DNA of 64,000 nucleotides from Escallonia rubra (taxonomy: Eukaryota; Streptophyta; Magnoliopsida; Escalloniales; Escalloniaceae), in assembly GCA_033065855.1 (NCBI GenBank), contig JAVXUO010001991.1:41001-105000 (forward strand). The letters run 5' to 3'. The position numbers and the translations under genes are program-made. The notes under the pieces were generated by a model that ran no database searches, was not told where the DNA came from, and was given only the letters and a program-made list of their open reading frames with translations. The first letter of the stretch is position 1; each line of letters opens with the position of its first letter. Of the stretch, positions 11,353 to 23,290 are shown piece by piece.

Positions 11353-12169
11353 GACTCCTCTCAAGATTAAAACGTGTCATTACTGACCAAATGAGAATTT
11401 GGCCATAAAAACTCATGAAAATTTATTGTTTATTAAATCATATGACATGAATTATAGACTTAGACCATGGAGTTGAAAAAACTGAGATAACTGGATTATT
11501 AAATCAGTTAATAGATGTATCTCACGAAATTTAAATATCTGTAAAATTCTAAACAAGAAAATATCTCAAGTATTAACTGAATTACACAATTCAGATAAAG
11601 AGTTATGAATGAAAAACACGTCCTAAACTCAGGTAACTTCTTATTAAACTTTAGATGTTATGACATTACCAATAAATACTATAGTAACGAAACTTCATAG
11701 ATATTTGAAGAAGTTATAGCATACAGTGGTAGTAAAGGCGAAAGAAAACCCTCTTCGAGTGGCTCAAAAGACAGCAAAGATCTCCTATAGGAATAGGTGT
11801 AGAAGAAATAGAAAAAAATAATAAATGACTACATAGACAAAGTAGAAAAAGAAAAATCATTGAAAAAATTAATGATTGATGAAATAGATCTAGCTGTTCT
11901 AAAAGAATAACAATATAAACAAGAAGAAAAAAAAAGCCATTTCAGAAGTAAATAAGGCATTTGCTGATATGAATTTATGGAGCAGAGAAACCGATCCAAA
12001 CTATGTAGGAGCATGGAATCCATAATTAAATTTAGAAAAAAATTTCCCTCGTCCTCATGTAACGAGGTCCATCACGGCACGTGCAGTGTCTGCGTCTGTG
12101 GATATGCAGCGGGAGGTGGGGACGCTCCTATCACGGCACGTGCAGTCATACCGGGGAGGACGCGCATGC
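11353..12169. other. AT-rich spacer
   Basis: No gene is recognised. The 17-bp motif ATCACGGCACGTGCAGT occurs twice (about 12071 and 12131), close to the start of the inverted repeat. Confidence 0.4.
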
Positions 12170-13730
12170 GGCCTAATTAAAACTGAGTAACCCTAATTTA
12201 CTATTAATTTAAACTCCATTTAACCCAAATTAAACCTGATTAACCCTAATTTATTTACTGTTAATTTAATCTCTAATCAGCCCCAATTAATCCGTGAATA
12301 ACACTAATTGAGTCTAATTAAAGGCAATTAACTGTAATCAACCCTAAATAGCATGAATTGCCCTAATTACCTCTAATTAACACATTAACTCGACATTTTC
12401 ACCTTAATTAGCTCTAATCTATTTAGGTTCGGTACAAAATCATTTGGTTATAGTGAACTTGAGCAGAGAAAATCATCATTCCTAAATCCTTTAATATCTA
12501 ACGATCCACCAAATCAGGATTCTCAAGTAAACTCGGTGCTTTTGGTTGGTAAGTAATGGACTCAAAAATTTCCCTTAGCTCGTCATGTTGAACATCTCGT
12601 CTAAGATCTTATCTTCCGGGATTTCAAATAACAATATTGGCTCGCAACTCTCCATGTCTGCAGAAGAGAAGACTTCCTGAGACAAAAGAACTTTCACAGC
12701 CTGTCACAAGCATTCCCTGCCCTCCATTGTTCCTCAGGTAATTAGATGGTAAATACACATAGTTTTCTTCAGACCGATCATGTATGCTCGACATATGGCT
12801 TGCCTTTCAACTGATGGATTGCAACCAGTATCAAGCAACACGAATCTCGACGCCCCAACCAAATTTATGCCCCACATAGCTTGCCTTTCAAACCTCATTT
12901 AGCTCGAATTAGCCATCATTAGCATTTACCCTATTTAGCTCGAATTAGCCCTAATCAGCCCTGGTTGGGGCGTCGAGAGTTGTTTTGCTTGATATTGGTT
13001 GGAACCCATTAGTTGAAAGGGAAGCCATATGTCGGGCATACATGATTGGTAAGAAGAAAACTGTGTATATATACCATCTAAGTACCTCAGGAATAATGGA
13101 TGGCAGGAAATGTCTACGACAGGCTGAGAAAGACCTTTAATTTATCTCAGAAAGTCTTCTCTTCTACTGATATGGAGAGTTGCGAGACAAAAGTGTTATC
13201 TGAGGTCTCGAAAGATAAGATCTTAGACGAGATGGTTCAACATTATGCGCTAAGGGAAATTTTTTAGTCCATAACCTACCAACCAAAAGTACAGGGTTTA
13301 CTTGAGAATCCCAATTTGGTGGATCATTAGCTATTGAAGGATTTGGGAATGCTGATTTAATTTCTCTGCTCCAGTTCACTATAACCAAATGATTTTGTAC
13401 CGAATCTAAATAGATAATAGCTAATTACGGTGAAAATGCCGAGTTAGTGTTAATTAGGGGCAATTCGAGTAATTCGAGCTATTTAGGGTTGATTACAGTT
13501 AATTACGTTTAATTAGACTCAATTAGTGTTATTTAGGGATTAATTCGGGCTACTTAGGGCTAGTTGAGCCTAATTAGAACATATTACAGTTAATTACCCT
13601 AATTGGGTTTATTTAGGGTTTGTCTACGACTGATCAGAATTTAATTAGGTTAATCGGTGAATTTGGCTGATTAGAGATTAAATTAACAGTAAATTAGGGT
13701 TAATTAGTTTTAATTATGGTTGATTAGGGC
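12170..13730. repeat. Long inverted repeat (foldback) with arms of about 700 bp
   Basis: The left arm, about 12170-12870, matches the reverse complement of about 12963-13730. Anchors include TCGGTACAAAATCATTTGG, GTCTAAGATCTTATCTT and CTCGACGCCCCAACC, at roughly 85% identity by eye; the spacer is about 90 bp. The outer parts of both arms consist of CCCTAATTAA / TTAATTAGGG-like units in opposite orientation. Terminal duplications were not found. The unique inner part may derive from a captured sequence, but I recognise no protein in it. It could be a foldback transposon, a MITE-like element or an inverted duplication. Confidence 0.8.
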
Positions 13731-14320
13731 TAATTCGACCTAAATAAGGCTGACTAGAGTTAATTGGGTTTAATTAGACTGATTTATTGTTAATTAGGGA
13801 TTAAGTATGAGCTAATTAAGGTTAATTAGAGTCAATGTGATAATTAGGGTTAATTAGGATTGAGGAACTTTAGAATTCGTTGAGTTCATTCGTAGAGTTG
13901 ATCATTGTCCTACCTGTGATTGAGTCCAGGGTTTAAGTATATAGTTAGGGTTATATAGTATTTAGGATAATTATGAATATATTAATAGGATTTAATTAGG
14001 GTTAATTGGAGATTAATTACGTTTACTTAGGGTTAATCAGGGTTATTTAGGTTTAATAATAGTTAATTACGTTTAATTAGGGTGAATCAGAGTTAATTAG
14101 GGTTGACTAGGGTTGATCAGGTTTAATTAGGGTGAATTCGGGTTACTTAGGATTAATTATAGTTAACTATGGTTACCTAGGAATGTGTTAGGAGTTAATC
14201 GAGGTTAATGAAAGGTTAATCGGGGCTTATTAAGGTTAATCGGTGTTAATTATTTTTACTTAGGGTTATTTTGGTCTAGTTAGGGTTAGTTAGGGTTAAT
14301 TAGGGTGAATCAGGGTTAAT
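13730..14320. repeat. Degenerate TTAATTAGGG tandem repeat
   Basis: About 0.6 kb of loosely repeated GGTTAATTAGGG / GGGTTAATCAGGG units extend from the right arm of the inverted repeat. They resemble, but are not, the plant telomere unit TTTAGGG. Confidence 0.7.
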
Positions 14321-14884
14321 ACAATCAACATCAAGAGCAACAACATGAGTACTTAGATCATGTGAAACTTTGAATTGAAGCGACACTCATAGAAATGGGC
14401 CCCAGTCATGAAGTAAATAGACATGAAACGCCATGAAAGCAACTTAGAAATACTTGCGAGATCAAGGCGGTCACATTAGTTTTAGAACTCATAAACGTTA
14501 TTCTAGAACCACGTAGCAAAATTTCAGCATGATTTGATACAGAGCAACTAAGAAAACATTTCATTCATGAGCAACTAAAAAAACATTTCAACCTCCCAAT
14601 CTTAAAACTAAATGACCAAACGGGCTCAAGCTCAAGTACATGGAGAATTCTAATGGCAAGTTTGAACAGTAACCTAACTCGTAAGCAACTATATTGAATT
14701 TTTAGTTACCTAATGTGATGTGCAATTAGTTAATTTTAGTTTACTTGAGAAAGATACACACTATGTGCCATATTGACGTTTAAACCAAAATGAGTCTGAA
14801 TAGACTGTAAACGATCCCCATTTAATCGATTTCCAAGCAAGTAGGACACAAGTATAATGGTGTTTCCCAAAATGAGTCATGAAG
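14321..14884. other. Non-coding spacer
   Basis: Nothing recognised. ACATTTCA-containing segments recur near 14560 and 14585. Confidence 0.4.
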
Positions 14885-15110
14885 GGCGTCGTGGGGGGCT
14901 ATCGCAGGGTGGGGGGAGGGGGCCTCGCTGGAGTTAATGTGGTTTGTCGATGGAGGGGGGATCGCCGGGGGAAGAAATTGTCACAGAGGAACGGCATTGT
15001 GGGGGGCTGTCGAGGGGGGGGGGGGGGGGGCATCGTGGAGGGCTGTTAGGGGGTAGGGCGTCGTCAGAATGGGGGGTTGTCGTCGGAGGGGGGGTCATCG
15101 GGGGTGAGAA
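14885..15110. repeat. G-rich low-complexity tract
   Basis: Loose repeats of GTCGTGGGGGGCTGTCG-like units include an 18-G run at about 15012-15030. The glycine-rich open frame through it is not a credible gene. Many G4-type runs lie on the plus strand. Confidence 0.8.
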
Positions 15111-15149
15111 CCGAAGAGAGAGACAAAGAAAGACGGGGAAAAAGAATGA

Positions 15150-15592
15150 TAATTCTTTTTTTATAACAGAACTTTTAGCGAGGAATATATTCCGTCGCTA
15201 CAAGTTCGTCGCTTAAGCTTAAGTCATGGCTTCTAGCGACGGACGTTTTAGGGCGGAATATTCCGTCGCTAATGACTACCTTGGGTAGTTTTAGTGACGG
15301 AAGTTTTAGCGACGGTTTAATTCCGTCGCTAAACGTTTTTACAAAATCTAAAAAAAACCGGCCAAAAATAGGAAATTTTTAAAAAACCCTTTAGCGATGG
15401 TACATCTGTCGCTAAAAAATCATTGGTAAAATGACGTCGGTAAAACTATTTAACGACGGAAGGCCTGTCGCTAAAGTTTTTTAGCGACAGATTTTTACCG
15501 ACAGAATAATTCGTCGATAAATATACCTTTTAGCGACGGTTTGTCGTCCGTCAATAAAAATCTGTCGGTAAAAGTGTTTTTTCTTGTATTAA
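15150..15592. mobile_element. CACTA-like subterminal region (one end)
   Basis: Dense direct and inverted copies of TTTAGCGACGG / CCGTCGCTAAA, about a dozen in 430 bp, end in TTTTTTCTTGTATTA. CACTA elements have subterminal arrays of this kind and an end reading TTTTTCTTGTAGTG. The last bases differ and no partner end or transposase was found, so this is a fragment or decayed end. Confidence 0.65.
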
Positions 15593-15950
15593 CACCACAT
15601 AAACAGACCCACGACACAACACCATGGCTGCCCACCATGGCTGCCTCCTTCCCCTTCTTTTTTCCCACTTTTCACCCTCCTAAGCACCACCTAAACACAC
15701 CCATGACACAGCTGCACAAAATAGCATAAAGGGCTGCCCTTTCATTCTTCAGTCCTTGGATCTCACCCTCCAGCACGCACTCACAAGCCAACATTACAGC
15801 TGCTATGGCAGCCCCTCTTTTCCTCCATCACGGTGCAAACACAAGCATCCACCCCCCCCCCCCCCACATAGTTGCCACCACACGGCAGCCATCACATAGG
15901 TTTAATCCTCATAAAAAACACACTAAAACTACCAATTTACACACCCAAAA
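15593..15950. other. Spacer, possibly inner LTR sequence
   Basis: Proline/histidine-like low-complexity sequence with a C tract at about 15850-15865. It does not match the other LTR of the neighbouring gypsy fossil and no gene is seen. Confidence 0.35.
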
Positions 15951-15965
15951 ACCTATCTAAAACAC

Positions 15966-16294
15966 TCAAATCATGGTTAACAGTAAAGAGAAGGCCTAGG
16001 AATTTTATTTTTACCTTAAATCTCCCTTCCCCTAGCTTGATTTTCTCTCTCTTTTTCCATGTGAAACAGGGCTGGCGGATTTCCGGTGATGGCTGCCCTC
16101 TCAAGGTTCTCTTTATATAAGGTTGCCCTATGTTGAAAATTTCTACAGACCCATCCCCTCTCACACTTAGCTATATTATTGTCTCACTCACATTCCTTTA
16201 AAAGACTACAAATTTCTAATTTAAAGTGATGAACAATAAAAAAAAATTGACACATAAAAGTTTCATCGGCAAAAATAAAGTTTCGAGCATTACA
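15966..16294 (-). repeat. Recognisable part of the left (3') LTR
   Basis: Matches 19260-19594 across GTGAAACAGGGCTGGC, TTCTCTTTATAT and CATAAAAGTTTCATCGGC. It is preceded on the minus strand by a purine-rich AAAGGTTGGGAGCA. Confidence 0.8.
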
Positions 16295-17099
16295 TGCTCC
16301 CAACCTTTAAACCAATTTGGTCCTCCTAATTTTTATGTTCATCAGGATTGAAACAGGTGAGGATATTTGCTTCTGACTTCGTCTTCGCGCTCCCACGTGG
16401 CCTCCTCAACCGCATGATTCCTCCACAGGACCTTTACCAAGGGAATCTTCTTAGTTCGAAGGGTCTGTTCCTTATTATCCAAGATCTGAACCGTGTGGTC
16501 GATTAGGTGAAGTCTTCTCTAATCTGTAAGGGCTCAGGTTGCAATACAAGCGTGGGGTCCGGGATGTACTTCCTCAGCATAGACACGTGGAATACATTAT
16601 GGACACTGGCTTACTCCGGCGGCAAAGCTACTCTGTAGGCGAGAGAACTAACTTTGTCCAGTATCTCAAAGGGTCCCACATACCTAGGGCTGAATTTTCA
16701 CTTCTTTCCAAATCGTAGTACTCCTTTCATCGGTTATACCCTTAGAAATACCTGGTCCACCACTTGGAATTCCAACTCCCATCTGCGTATGTCCGCATAA
16801 CTCTTCTGTCTGCTTTGAGCATCCCGTAATTTCTCTTTAATTACTTTGACCTTCTCCGGTGTCAGGTGCATTAACTCTGGTCTCAACAGTTTCCTATCAC
16901 CTACCTAGTCTCAACATAGTGGTGATATGCATTTCCTACCATATAAGGTTTTGAAAAAAGCCATCCCAATACTACTCTGGTAACTGTTGTTGTAGGAAAA
17001 CTCTATCAATGGCAGATGCTCATCCCAGCTACCCTTAAAATCTAGGACAAACCCGTAATAGATCTTCCAGTGTCTGGATAGTCCTTTTCGACTAACCGT

Positions 17100-17381
17100 C
17101 TATTTGAGGGTGGAAAGCCTGCTGAACTGTAGTCGAGTATCAAATACATGTTGTAAACTTTCCCAGAATTTGGACACAAAACGAAGGTCCCTATCTGAAA
17201 CAATTGAGACTGGAATGCCATGCAGGCGTACTATTTCCTCCACGTAGGTGGTAGCCAACTTGTCCATCGAATATGTCATCCGGACAGGCAAGAAATGTAC
17301 ACACTTTGCCAGTCGGTCCACTATTACCCAAATGGCGTCATGTCCAGAATGAGTCTTAGGTAGTCCGGAAACAAAATCCAT
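17100..17381 (-). other. Integrase core remnant of the Del/Tekay-like fossil
   Basis: The translated minus strand shows the integrase core starting MDFVSGLP, with DRLAKCVHFLPVR and DRDLRFVSKFW motifs typical of Del/Tekay elements. It is a fragment of the larger relic. Confidence 0.88.
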
Positions 17382-17716
17382 AGATATGTGTTCTCACGTC
17401 CATTTCAATATCGGTAAGGGCTGTAATGACCCTGCGGGTCTCTGATGCTCTGCTTTCACCTGCTGTCATACTAGGCATTTGGACACAAACTCTGCAATCT
17501 CCCTCTTCATGTTACGGCACCAAAAATTCTCCTGAAGATCCTTGTACGCTTAATTTAAAATTAAACACTTAGTCGATCAATGAAATTCGCAAGGAAGCAT
17601 GTCACAAATCCCAAATTTTCACGTAGTCAAGATCATGTCCTTTCCTATCCTACCCCAACTCATTCGCCTAGATACAAGTCTACAAAATCATATAACCTAT
17701 GCTCTTATACCATTTC

Positions 17717-19594
17717 TGTCATGACCCAAACCCACAGACAGATCCATGAGCTAGATCTGTGACCGGCCATAGGCCCATTGAACATCCACTCAGGGCTCAG
17801 CCAGGCCTTACTATAATCTGTATACAAATAAAAAGTCATGCATTTAACTAAAATCCTAACAAGACTTCTAAAATCATACTTTAAGATCTCTCAAATATGT
17901 CTCTATTGATTTCCTCCATGAATGACCAACGCAAATCATAGAAAATCTCATGGATACCTAAGTTCCGAACAATTCTCAAAACATAACACAATGGTACTAC
18001 AATTATAATCGACTGTTAATTTTTTTTCAAAATGGCATAAATTAAATCCCTAACAACCATCTCTTGCGACTCCATCCTCGTTACCCTCATAGTTCTCGGG
18101 TTCATCTAAGTGGTCACCTGAAAACATTTATTAAAAAAAAATGAGCTTGGGGCCTGGTAAGTACACATACCATATCCCTAAAATAGGTTTTGGGATTCAT
18201 AAAAACATGCCATGATTTCTTTTTTGATAAAAAAAATTGGTAGCAAATTCGCAAAAAATACTTTACACATAGACTTTATAAAGGCGAATCATGCTTCATG
18301 AGAACTCTTCCAAAACAAATGCATAAATACAGTGATTAAACTTGGAGTGATATTCTAACTCTTATCACGGTGTGTTGCGATCAGCGTATGGTCCAACTGA
18401 CTTGGACCCAGAATCCTTCCTCTACTCTGGATAAAATAATATTGTGGACACAAGGGCAAACCACGATAAAACATTTCTGTGCGTTAATGTATGGTTCCAT
18501 TGACCAGGACCTAGAATCTACTTTCCCCCATGGATATGGGGCACAACAACCAAAATTTAACCTCTTAACAATACGATTCACACAGAGTTCTCAAAAAACA
18601 ACACAATACATGCCATGGAAAATTTTTTATTTCACTTTTCTCATCAAACCAATTTTGCAACAACAAAAGTATACAAATACTTAAAAGTTTCATTTTGTAA
18701 AACCACGTATACACATATATACTGAAAAATAGGTTGTATGAATGAACATGGCAGGAGTACTTACCTAGATAGCTAAACGATTCTGGTTCCCAAGTCTGCC
18801 CTAGCTCTTGTCTATTAGAACCTAAACAATAAATCATCTGAATGTTATTTATTATCGTTCAATTATGCCTAGGTGCTAAATTTACCCAAGCGAGTTAAAT
18901 TACCAAAATATGCCTAGACTTTTATAAAATTATCCATTTATCCCTGACGCCTAATGTATGATTACACACCCAAAATTAACCAAAACATCTTTTTAAACGA
19001 CTAGCAGGTGGGTTTTTCAGATAAAATGGTCTTTCTAGAAATTTTTCGCTCGAAACCCTAAACTGCTCCTTAACTTGAGCGTTAAAGTTCATATTTCATC
19101 ACAAATATATCAAACGGCACCGGAATGCCACAAAATTTTAGATGTTCAAACGTCTCAGTAAGTTCAGATCACTGTAAAACTTTTGGCTAGAAATGAGCTT
19201 GTTTACTAGCTATACCAAATAATTCAAAGACTTATTTTCAGAATAAAATGATTTCATGTCTTTTCCATGCTCGAAAAAAATCATGGGTCACATTAAAGAG
19301 AAGTCCTAGGAACTTTTTTTTACCTTGACTCTCCCTTGCCCTATGTTTATTTTCAACTCCATTCTCCCACGTGAAACAGGGCTGGCAAATTTCCTGTGAC
19401 AGCTGCCCTCTCAAAGTTCTCTTTATATTAGGTTGCCCTAGGTTGGAAATTTCTAAAGACCCCCCACACTTAGCTATATTCTCGTCTCGCATTTCTTTAA
19501 AAGACTACAAATTTCTGATTTAAAGTGACGAACAATATTTTTTTTTTCGAGACATAAAAGTTTCATCGGCGGAAATAAAGTTTCGAGCGTGACA
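17717..19594 (-). repeat. Right (5') LTR of the Del/Tekay-like fossil
   Basis: About 1.88 kb bounded by TG...CA on the minus strand and adjoining the primer-site-like sequence. Del/Tekay elements typically have long LTRs. No target duplication was found because the left end of the element is lost. Confidence 0.7.
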
Positions 19595-21540
19595 ATATGT
19601 GTGTGAGAATGGAGCGAAATGTGAGAGGTGTGTCTGTAGATCAAGAAGAAGACCCACTACCGTGAGGCAATGAAATTATACAAGTGTGCAAAAATGTGTA
19701 TATTAGTATGTGTTAGTGGGGCATCTGTGTAGTGTGTATAAAGAGTGAGAGAATTTTTTTGGGGGAAGGGGGGCGGGGGCTCTGTGTATGAGTTTATTTA
19801 TGGGGAAGAATATTGTGCATAGATGGAGGAAGAAAAGAAGAAGATTAACTAGGAGCTGGGTATGTGCAGCTTGGTGGTACACTATGCTTGCATAAATGTA
19901 CCACAGGCTCGAGTTATGTTCGGCGCGTGCGTTGGATAATGCACAATAATTGTTAGCATGTCAAATTTTGCAATAGGGTACCTTAGGCTACATTACAATA
20001 TCTGGTAAAATTTTATAATTTTCTGAAATTCTATGTTTTTTTTAATATTTTCTGTAAATTGAGAATTGCAAAATTCATTTGGAGTCTTTAATATTCATGA
20101 TAAATTCTAAAAAATTATAGTAATGTTTTTATGGTATAAATAAGTCCTAGAATAAGTTTTATGAATTATAGAGTTAATTTGCTATCATTGCCATATCGCG
20201 TTGTATTTAGCAAAACGAATAATTTTAAAATAGTTTTAATTCCTTTTGAATTCTGATTTCAATTTCTATCATTCTTATATATATATTAAAGATGTTACAA
20301 TTATGGGATTTTACATTAAGTTAGAAACATTTATGGGTGTTTATGGGCTTTTATTGCATCTAATATTCGAAAATATATATTTTCATTTCTATGTTGTTCT
20401 AAGTCATAAATTTTTTATAAGAATTAATATCAATTTTGAGTTATTGTTGAGGCTCAAGGAGTGTGTCGGGTTTCCTGTTAGGTTAGCCGTGTGTGAGACC
20501 CACTTTGGATTGCGTCGTTCTATGGTTAGAAGTGAGCATTTTTTTTGGTAGTTGATCGAGGTTGTTTAGTTTCGTATAGCTTGGATAGAGATATGGAATT
20601 TCAATTGAACTATATTTCATCGCTTTGAATTCAAATATTTTATTAAAACAGTTTTACGAACTTTATTGAACTTCAAATTTTTGATTGATATAAAAATATT
20701 TTGGAACTGCCCATGAAACTCTAACTTGAACCTTAAAGTGATCGTTTGGAATTTTTTATTAATTCTCATCTACTGTATTGATTCAATCATCGTAAACCAT
20801 TTTAAATTGTGGTTATTTCTTTTGAATATTGACATGAGTTAGTAAATCTGAGGAGTTATAGGGATGAGATGTATTGTTGGCGTTATAAGGATTGTCTGTT
20901 TAGTTTGTGTTGAAACTAGTACCTAAATGGACTAGTTTGTTAGTTAATTAGTTGTGTGTGTGTGTGTGAGAGAGAGAGAGCACTGCCGGAGTGGTTTTGC
21001 TAATTTGTATTACTCATGCTCAATGCCTCTATTTTATTGTATTTGAAATATTTTTGAAATGGTTACTGATTTTAAGGGATTGAGTTGATACTATTCCCTA
21101 TCTCTATATCGAAATGCTGTGATTTTATTTGAAAATCCTTAAAAAGAATTATCATTGGATTGTATATGAAAGATCGTTCGAATTGTGCTATTTTTAATTC
21201 TTGATCGAATTTATTGGGCTCTCAAAGGCTTACTCTTGTTTGACTTCTTTTCCGCAAGTGATAGCTAACATTAGATTGCCGAGTATGAACTAGAGCCGAG
21301 CGACAGAATTTAAGTTTTAGTAGTTATCATTAGAACCTTGCATGGTTTAATATTGTTATTTAATTTTTTCAGACGTAGATTCCATGTTTCATCGATGACA
21401 GTCTACTGAGAGTATGATTATTGGTTTAGCTGCTTTGATAGTAGTCATTAATTTATTTGAGTTAGAGAGTATTACTGTCTTAGTGTATCTGATCGAGTGA
21501 GCGGTTAACGTTCTGAATTTTCGGGACGTTATATTTGCGT
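19595..21540. other. AT-rich spacer, possible LTR relic
   Basis: No gene is recognised. A (TG)n(AG)n microsatellite lies at about 20957-20980. Near 21520-21533, TTTTCGGGACGTTATA resembles the start of chromovirus LTRs read in reverse, but no partner repeat was found. Confidence 0.35.
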
Positions 21541-23290
21541 CTTTTAAAGCTCTAACTATTCAATATATACTTAAATGTTAGGCCCGAATTTTGACTACTA
21601 ACATTCAAAAGCACTTTAAAAGACAAAATAAAATCTCACAAATGTAAAACATGAAAATTATTTGTAAAATCAAAGATAAATAATTTGTAAATTAAGATAT
21701 TTCTTTTGATTTTACAAACTAAATATGAATCAATTCTTAAAGATACATTAAATTTTAAATACCAACAAGGTACTTTACTTAAGAAATTAATGTTAATTGA
21801 ATAATGTCAAGCTTTAAATTAGAAGTCATATACACCACTAAATGCAATTAAAGAAATAATCAAACCAAGTGTGACTTAGTTCTCAATAGCACTTTAAAAA
21901 TACCAAAGTAATAGTTAATTTCACAGGTTAAATTTTAAGATTAATAATTTAATGAACACTAATATGGATGTTCTTGATATTGCTTAAATTATTACATAAG
22001 TAAGAAAATTCTTTTCGTTGGAATTCTTCACCCGGCCATTCAGCTATACATATCATCCAGAAGGTTATGAAACACTAATGATATGCAAAGATTCATCTCC
22101 TAACCTTATTCACTTGTAAAAGTTTGTATGAGACGATTTTTTGCAATGTTCATTTCTTTCTTAATTACTCTTTTACTTAAGCATCACATCGTAAAAGTTT
22201 GTATGATATGCAAAGATACATTTGTAAAAGTTTGTATGATATGCAAAGATACATTGTGGAAGCCACACATAAGATTTTTTGCAATGTTCATTTCTTTCTT
22301 AATTACTCTTTTACTTAAGCATCACATCGTCATCATGATTCTTTTGGAATTCTTTTCCATTTATATTCTAACGTATTGAGTTATTACAATGATTTTTATG
22401 AAACATTTGTGGGTATAATTGGCCCAAGTTTTAGGCCTTAATACTACATACTGAAAAACTCACCTAATCAATATTCATACTTACTAGGCCTTAATACTTA
22501 ATATTAACACCTCCAAATCACATAAGTAAATGACATATGACATATGGAAAATGTGAATACAAAAAATGTTAACCAGTAACACTTCAAAAAAAAAAACAAA
22601 TTTCCTTTCCTTTTTTACGGAAGCAAGACACAAAACGAATATGACCTTATACTCAAAAGTATTTTTAAACCATCAAATTAATAGGATAGTTAAGAGATTA
22701 GTTTTAATTTTATAACTACAAACTCTTATAGAAATCACATTTTCTGGTAGATGCCAACCAAAAAAACAAAAGAAAAGAATCAAACCTAATTTGACTAAAA
22801 TTTAAAAGTACTTGAAGATATTAAAATAACAGTTTACTCCAAAAACTAATTTTATAATTGAACAAATTCAAATTCTAAACGTTCACAACATAAACTGATT
22901 ATGTTACAGGGATTTAATTTGATTACTAGAGCTTAAATAAACTTTAAATACAAAAAAAAAAATTAATTCCAGTAGTATGTGAAATAAAAATAAAATTTAA
23001 AATAAATGTTATAGCTCATACGTCCTAATTGTTTTATATACTCTTAATCAATAAATGAACTTATTTGACTTTACTCACCTAAGTATACTACATAATATGA
23101 ACTCAATCAAAAATCTACAAGTTATTTGAGAATAGGAATAAGCATCATTATTTAATTGTTTGTCTTAATCTTTTGCAAAGTTTGTATAGAACACTATGAC
23201 ATTTTTATAATAACTTTAAATAACAACTAACTGTAGAGTGTATATATTAATCCTTCACTTTGATTATCAACATGTCAAAATCACTTTAAA
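21541..23290. other. AT-rich spacer
   Basis: Very AT-rich with no credible gene apart from the tandem duplication listed separately. Confidence 0.45.
22135..22330. repeat. Local tandem duplication (period about 138 bp)
   Basis: A 58-bp stretch beginning GATTTTTTGCAATGTTCATT occurs at 22135 and again at 22273. Between the copies, GTAAAAGTTTGTATGATATG is repeated twice, about 30 bp apart. Confidence 0.85.

Larger units (their letters stand above)
15950..19594 (-). mobile_element. Del/Tekay-like Ty3/gypsy chromovirus fossil
   Basis: A minus-strand LTR retrotransposon relic. Seen: an LTR of about 1.9 kb at 17717-19594 that, read on the minus strand, begins TGTCACGCTCG and ends CATGACA; next to it a primer-site-like TGGTATAAGAGC (17701-17712, reverse complement); then only the 3' part of pol (integrase motif MDFVSGLPKTHSGHDAIWVI near 17320-17380, chromovirus C-terminus ATWEREDEVRSKYPHLF near 16350-16400); then a second LTR start at 16294. 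Only about 330 bp of the left LTR resembles the right one. The element is heavily reduced and broken in many places; the left border is approximate. Confidence 0.8.

Noticed and set aside
13440-14320. Interstitial telomere array
   Set aside because: Units read TTAATTAGGG-like and are irregular; the plant telomere unit TTTAGGG is not repeated in register.
14944-15216. Gly-rich 90-codon frame
   Set aside because: Product of the G-rich tract next to the CACTA-like end.
20246-20551. 101-codon plus-strand frame
   Set aside because: AT-rich, biased to Phe/Ile/Tyr, no homologous family recognised, no promoter or splice support.
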